A stretch of DNA of 64,000 bases from Arthrobacter sp. MYb23 (lineage in GTDB: Bacteria; Actinomycetota; Actinomycetes; Actinomycetales; Micrococcaceae): contig NZ_PCPR01000007.1 of NCBI RefSeq assembly GCF_002979775.1, forward strand, positions 124,001 to 188,000. The letters run 5' to 3'. The notes beneath the pieces are model-generated. The model did no database searches. It had not been told where the DNA came from and worked only from the letters and a program-made list of their open reading frames with translations. The position numbers and the translations under genes were made by a program. The first letter of the stretch is position 1, and each line of letters opens with the position of its first letter. Shown here in pieces: positions 59,321 to 64,000 of this stretch.

Positions 59321-59653
59321 TCAGATGTTGAAGCCGAGGGCCCTCATCTGGTCCTTGCCGTCGTCGGTGATTCGCTCAGGACCCCATGGCGGCATCCATA
59401 CCCAGTTCAGGCGCCATTCATCAACTACGCCGTCGAGGGACTTGCCCACCTGCTCTTCAAGCACGTCCGTCAGCGGGCAAGCCGCAGTGGTCAGTGTCAT
59501 GTCGATCAGGAGCGCGCCGTCGTCGTCGGAGTACTTGAGTCCGTAAAGAAGGCCCAAGTCCACAATGTTGACCCCGAGTTCCGGGTCAATGACGTCCTTG
59601 AGCGCTTCCTCGACGTCCTCGAGGCTGGTTCGCGCCGTGTTGATTTCGGTCAT
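59321..59653 (-). CDS. sufT: SufT, iron-sulfur cluster assembly factor (DUF59/MIP18)
   Basis: 110 residues: LEDVEEALKDVIDPELGVNIVDLGLLYG, the DPELGVNIVDLGL core of the DUF59 family, the conserved Cys in LTTAACPLTDVLEEQV and VWMPPWGPERITDDG. SufT helps deliver Fe-S clusters to target proteins. Last gene of the operon, 13 bases after sufC, closed by the bidirectional terminator. Confidence 0.92.
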   Translation of the reverse strand: MTEINTARTSLEDVEEALKDVIDPELGVNIVDLGLLYGLKYSDDDGALLIDMTLTTAACPLTDVLEEQVGKSLDGVVDEWRLNWVWMPPWGPERITDDGKDQMRALGFNI

Positions 59654-59666
59654 GGAACGATCCTAA

Positions 59667-60452
<786 letters not shown>

Positions 60453-60495
60453 GCTCTTCTTTCTTTCCGTTCGTAAGTCTGGCGGTACTGGGCGC

Positions 60496-60852
60496 TCAGT
60501 AGTGATCTACCGACGCGCCGTTCACAACGTTGGTCACGTCCACGTAGACGTCGTCCCCGTCGATGGTGACGGCGAAAACCGGGACGGGGTCATAAGCAGG
60601 CAGCTGGAGGGGCTGTCCGCTGCGGAGGTCGAACTGGGAACCATGTCCCCAGCACTCGATCGCGCAGCCTTCAACCTCGCCCTCGGACAACGAGATGTCC
60701 GCGTGCGAGCAGGTATCGGCGATGGCATGGATATCACCCATCGAGTCCTTCACGATGGCTACGGGGTAGTCATCGATCAGGACGCGCAGCGCCTGCTTGA
60801 CCTGTATGTCATTGGCGTTGCATACCAGTTCGCCCTTGGTTTCTTCACTCAT
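60496..60852 (-). CDS. Rieske-type [2Fe-2S] ferredoxin in the suf operon
   Basis: 118 residues. CSHADISL and CWGHGSQFDLRSGQPL give the CxH and CxxH ligand pairs of a Rieske centre, with the usual flanking beta strands. It belongs to the small stand-alone ferredoxin subunits of dioxygenases, but such genes are regularly placed between sufD and sufC in actinobacteria, where they may pass electrons during cluster assembly. The role is inferred. Confidence 0.9.
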   Translation of the reverse strand: MSEETKGELVCNANDIQVKQALRVLIDDYPVAIVKDSMGDIHAIADTCSHADISLSEGEVEGCAIECWGHGSQFDLRSGQPLQLPAYDPVPVFAVTIDGDDVYVDVTNVVNGASVDHY

Positions 60853-60873
60853 TGTTGTCCTGCCTGGCCTGTC

Positions 60874-62187
60874 TTAGTTGTCGGTCGCGGCGAGTTCGCG
60901 CTCAACAGCTGCGGTCAGGCGATCTTCGATTGCCGGGACCTTGATCTGCTGGATGATCTCGTTCAGGAAGCCTCGTACCACCAGGCGGCGGGCAACCTTT
61001 TCCGGGATGCCACGGGCCATGAGGTAGAAGAGGTGCTCGTCATCGAAACGTCCGGTGGCGCTGGCGTGGCCGGCACCCTCGATCAATCCGGTTTCGATTT
61101 CGAGGTTGGGAACGGAATCCGCGCGGGCACCGTCAGTGAGTACCAGGTTGCGGTTGGCCTCGTAGGTATCCGTGCCTTCTGCTTCCTTGCGGATCAGGAC
61201 GTCGCCAACCCACACGCTGTGGGCGTTGCGGCCCTGAAGAGCGCCCTTGTAAAGAACGCGCGACTTGCAGTTGGCCACTGCGTGGTCAACGAACAGGCGC
61301 TGCTCAAGGTGCTGTCCGGCGTCGGCAAAGTACAGGCCGAACATCTCGACGTCGGCGCCAGGAGCGGTGAAGCGCGTGGACGGCGTGACACGCACGAGGT
61401 CGCCGCCAAGGCTGACCACAATGTGCTTGAACTTGGCGTCGCGGCCGATCTTTGCCTGCTGCGATGACGCGTGGACTGCGTTATCTGCCCATTCCTGCAA
61501 GGAGACAACGGTGAGTTCAGCACCGTCTTCAACAATGATCTCCACGTTCTCGGAGACAACTGCGGAGCCCTGGTGATCCAGAACCACAACGGCTTTGGAG
61601 AAGCGTTCTGCCACAATCACGATGTGCTGTGCAGACGGTGCCTCGCCGGCGCCGGTGATCAGGACAGAAACTTCACTCTCGGCCTGCAGCTCAGCGGGTA
61701 CGGTAACTACCGTGGCCTCCGCGAAGTTCTCCCAGGCGTTGGCGGACACAAGGTCCTCCGGGATGGCCGCTTGGCCGATCCGCTTGTCATCGCGGCCAAC
61801 GGTTTCAACAACGACGCCGGCAGGTGCAGTGACGCTGACAGCAGGGGCTGCACCGTTCAGGACGTCGGTGTGAAGGCCACGCAGGCGCTTCAGCGGTGTG
61901 AAGCGCCAGTCTTCCTCAAGGCCGTTCAATGGCTTGAAGTCGGCCAGCCTGTACGAGGTGAGACGGCCGGCACGGGAGCTGTCCGGGATGCCTACGCCGC
62001 CGCCATGGGAGTGGCTCTTTGCCGAAGCGCCGCCGAGCGGACCCGCCGAAGGCTGTTCCGACGTCGTGCTGGTGTTCGTTCCGGTGTTGACGGGCGAAAG
62101 GTTCTCGCCTTCCTCGGTGAAGCCGTTGATAAACGGCTGGGCCGAGGGCGCGCCAATGCGCGCCTTTTCAGTAGTGATATCAGTCAT
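60874..62187 (-). CDS. sufD: Fe-S cluster assembly protein SufD
   Basis: 437 residues. The C-terminal region (AHSVWVGDVLIRKEAEGTDT, YEANRNLVLTDGARADSVPN, EIETGLIEGAGHASATGRFD, HLFYLMARGIPEKVARRLVV) is the SufB/SufD family core beta-helix with the C-terminal helices. The N-terminal ~70 residues are low complexity (Ser/Thr/Gly, ASAKSHSHGGG). It pairs with SufB and SufC. Two bases separate it from sufB. Confidence 0.94.
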   Translation of the reverse strand: MTDITTEKARIGAPSAQPFINGFTEEGENLSPVNTGTNTSTTSEQPSAGPLGGASAKSHSHGGGVGIPDSSRAGRLTSYRLADFKPLNGLEEDWRFTPLKRLRGLHTDVLNGAAPAVSVTAPAGVVVETVGRDDKRIGQAAIPEDLVSANAWENFAEATVVTVPAELQAESEVSVLITGAGEAPSAQHIVIVAERFSKAVVVLDHQGSAVVSENVEIIVEDGAELTVVSLQEWADNAVHASSQQAKIGRDAKFKHIVVSLGGDLVRVTPSTRFTAPGADVEMFGLYFADAGQHLEQRLFVDHAVANCKSRVLYKGALQGRNAHSVWVGDVLIRKEAEGTDTYEANRNLVLTDGARADSVPNLEIETGLIEGAGHASATGRFDDEHLFYLMARGIPEKVARRLVVRGFLNEIIQQIKVPAIEDRLTAAVERELAATDN

Positions 62188-62189
62188 TG

Positions 62190-63653
62190 TTAACCGACGG
62201 ACCCTTCCATCTGCAGTTCAATCAAGCGGTTCAGCTCAAGGGCGTATTCCATGGGCAGTTCACGGGCGATCGGCTCGATGAAGCCGCGCACGATCATGGC
62301 CATGGCCTCGTCTTCAGGCATGCCGCGGGACATCAGATAGAAGAGTTGCTCTTCGCTGACGCGGGAAACGGTGGCCTCGTGGCCCATGACAACATCATCC
62401 TCACGGATGTCGATGTACGGGTACGTGTCCGAGCGGGAAATAGTGTCCACCAGAAGGGCGTCGCAACGCACCGTGTTGGCCGAATGCTTGGCACCTTCGC
62501 GGACCTGGACCAAGCCACGGTAAGCGGCACGGCCGCCGCCGCGGGCCACAGACTTGGAAATGATGGAGCTCTTGGTGTTCGGTGCAATGTGCACCATCTT
62601 GGAGCCGGTGTCCTGGTGCTGGCCCTCGCCGGCGAAAGCGATGGACAACGTCTCACCCTTGGCGTGCTCGCCAACCAGGTAGACGGCCGGGTACTTCATG
62701 GTCACCTTGGAGCCGATGTTGCCATCGATCCACTCCATGGTGGCGCCCTCTTCGCAGATGGCGCGCTTGGTGACCAGGTTGTACACGTTGGTGGACCAGT
62801 TCTGGATGGTGGTGTAGCGGACGCGGGCGCCCTTCTTCACGATGATCTCCACAACGGCCGAGTGCAGGGAATCCGAGGTGTAGATCGGAGCCGTGCAGCC
62901 TTCGATGTAGTGAACGTAGGAGTCCTCATCGGCAATGATCAACGTGCGCTCGAACTGGCCCATGTTCTCCGTGTTGATACGGAAGTAAGCCTGCAGCGGG
63001 ATGTCCACGTGGACGCCCTTGGGCACGTACACGAAGGAACCGCCGGACCATACAGCCGTGTTCAATGAGGCGAACTTGTTGTCGCCTACGGGAATGATGG
63101 TGCCGAAGTACTCCTGGAAGATCTCCGGGTGCTCCCGCAGTGCCGTGTCCGTATCCAGGAAGATGACGCCCTGGGCTTCCAGGTCCTCACGGATCTGGTG
63201 GTAGACAACCTCAGACTCGTACTGGGCTGCGACGCCCGAGACGAGGCGGCTGCGCTCAGCTTCGGGGATGCCCAGCTTTTCGTAGGTGTTCCGGATGTCT
63301 TCCGGAAGGTCTTCCCACGTTGCAGCCTGCTTCTCGGTGGAACGCACAAAGTATTTGATGTTGTCGAAGTCGATGCCTGAGAGGTCTGCACCCCAGGTAG
63401 GCATGGGCTTGCGGTCGAAGTACTTCAGGCCCTTAAGCCGCAGATCGAGCATCCATTGGGGCTCGTTCTTCTTCGAGGAGATATCGCGGACGACCTCCTC
63501 GTTGAGGCCACGACGGGCATTTGCGCCTACGTCGTTCTTGTCGGCCCAGCCGTACTCGTAGTTTCCGATACCGTGCAGTTCGGGATTCTTTTCCAGAATC
63601 TCCGAGATCACAGTGCCTTCGGCTACCGCTTTCTCTGCTATTTGGTCCGTCAT
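62190..63653 (-). CDS. sufB: Fe-S cluster assembly protein SufB
   Basis: 487 residues. [79 protein letters not shown] (with the cluster Cys), [20 protein letters not shown] and [20 protein letters not shown] are SufB hallmarks. It scaffolds new Fe-S clusters. Start is the ATG overlapping the sufR stop as TGATG; the longer frame upstream lies in sufR. No intein is present, unlike some mycobacterial copies. Confidence 0.96.
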   Translation of the reverse strand: MTDQIAEKAVAEGTVISEILEKNPELHGIGNYEYGWADKNDVGANARRGLNEEVVRDISSKKNEPQWMLDLRLKGLKYFDRKPMPTWGADLSGIDFDNIKYFVRSTEKQAATWEDLPEDIRNTYEKLGIPEAERSRLVSGVAAQYESEVVYHQIREDLEAQGVIFLDTDTALREHPEIFQEYFGTIIPVGDNKFASLNTAVWSGGSFVYVPKGVHVDIPLQAYFRINTENMGQFERTLIIADEDSYVHYIEGCTAPIYTSDSLHSAVVEIIVKKGARVRYTTIQNWSTNVYNLVTKRAICEEGATMEWIDGNIGSKVTMKYPAVYLVGEHAKGETLSIAFAGEGQHQDTGSKMVHIAPNTKSSIISKSVARGGGRAAYRGLVQVREGAKHSANTVRCDALLVDTISRSDTYPYIDIREDDVVMGHEATVSRVSEEQLFYLMSRGMPEDEAMAMIVRGFIEPIARELPMEYALELNRLIELQMEGSVG

Positions 63654-64000
63654 CACGGCCTTTCTTGCTGGTTGTTTGATTCCTGGTACGGACTCCCGGA
63701 CTGCTCTGCAGCATCCGGAGATGCCGTGGCAGCCGGGCGCCCGGTAGGTATGTGGGTGGTGCAAACGTGTCCGCCCTGCGCGAGCGTGGAAAGGCGCCGG
63801 ACATCGACGCCTACCAGGCGGGAGAAAACCTTGGTCTCGGTATCGCAAAACACCGGGAACTCCGCAGCGAGCCGCTGAATCGGGCAGTGACCCTGGCAAA
63901 GCTGGACGCTGGACAGTGCGGCGGGCAACGGCGCCTTGGCCTCAATGGAATGGGCTGAAGCAACGAAGCGATCCCGGCTGAGGGCCTTGGAAAGTGCCAT
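63653..64000 (-). CDS. sufR: SufR, Fe-S dependent repressor of the suf operon (5' end outside window)
   Basis: The last 115 residues are visible. [40 protein letters not shown] and [10 protein letters not shown] form the C-terminal Cys-rich cluster-binding region of SufR, with Cys35, Cys39, Cys52 and Cys80 in the visible part. The DNA-binding helix-turn-helix would lie upstream, outside the window. An ATG at the very edge is probably internal. The stop shares its A with the sufB start, so repressor and scaffold are translationally coupled. A Gln/Asn-rich tail ([11 protein letters not shown]) ends the protein. Confidence 0.88.
   Translation of the reverse strand: MALSKALSRDRFVASAHSIEAKAPLPAALSSVQLCQGHCPIQRLAAEFPVFCDTETKVFSRLVGVDVRRLSTLAQGGHVCTTHIPTGRPAATASPDAAEQSGSPYQESNNQQERP

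Overview
The window looks like a chromosomal segment of a high-GC Gram-positive actinobacterium, most likely Arthrobacter, Paenarthrobacter or a close Micrococcaceae relative. Pointers are: the codon bias towards C or G at third positions; a divergent glgA/glgC pair; a mycobacterium-like FadA2/FabG4/HtdX block; a suf operon that starts with sufR and carries a Rieske-type ferredoxin gene; a bioYMN biotin transporter; and small actinobacterial families such as DUF3099 and DUF5703. The genus is inferred from gene content, not from a database search. There is no phage, insertion sequence, integrase, CRISPR array or rRNA operon.

Positions 1-17950 are a surface-polysaccharide locus. On the plus strand are the end of an RmlC-RmlD fusion (dTDP-rhamnose synthesis), a one-chain WecG/TagA plus GT2 glycosyltransferase and another GT2. 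They meet, with no base between the stop codons, a minus-strand operon. That operon runs from the initiating polyprenyl-phosphate sugar transferase through four nucleotide-sugar genes (Gfo/Idh oxidoreductase, epimerase, DegT aminotransferase, PglD-like acetyltransferase), a GT2, a Wzx flippase, a DUF6492 protein, a WsaF-like GT4, a Wzy polymerase and a Wzz-like protein to a secreted glycosidase-like protein. Nine of the ten junctions from the oxidoreductase to the glycosidase are 4-base stop/start overlaps. The set is a complete Wzx/Wzy-type export pathway for a rhamnose- and probably aminosugar-containing polymer.

Positions 18200-28350 are mostly lipid and acyl-CoA metabolism: an acyl-CoA dehydrogenase, an M20 peptidase, a tRNA-Leu(GAG), then a MaoC hydratase / FabG4-type reductase / FadA-type thiolase operon. 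A TetR gene diverges from it, and a perfect 13-base inverted repeat ends at the base before the TetR start codon. A large acyl-CoA oxidase-like protein follows.

Positions 28400-45000 hold glycogen synthesis (glgA, glgC), an unusual SDR-fold protein with a four-cysteine N-terminal segment, a very long perfect hairpin, a circularly permuted ATP-grasp / alpha-E / transglutaminase-like operon, a YeiH-type permease, aminopeptidase N, a lipoate ligase with rearranged domain order, ribosomal protein L31 type B, a SpoU methyltransferase, a TSUP permease, an ABC ATPase and serB.

Positions 45000-47740 form a distinctive AT-rich-flanked module: a roadblock-like protein and an orphan sugar-type ABC ATPase, convergent and bracketed by two related ~42-base direct repeats. 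This is the part of the window least explained by known systems.

Positions 47740-64000 carry two SDR genes including fabG, DUF3099, a small Cys protein, SURF1 and YbaK genes, an ABC-F ATPase, bioYMN, a thiolase/AMP-ligase pair, a zinc metallopeptidase and the suf operon (sufT, sufC, Rieske, sufD, sufB and the end of sufR). Three short tandem duplications in the window each include a gene's stop codon.
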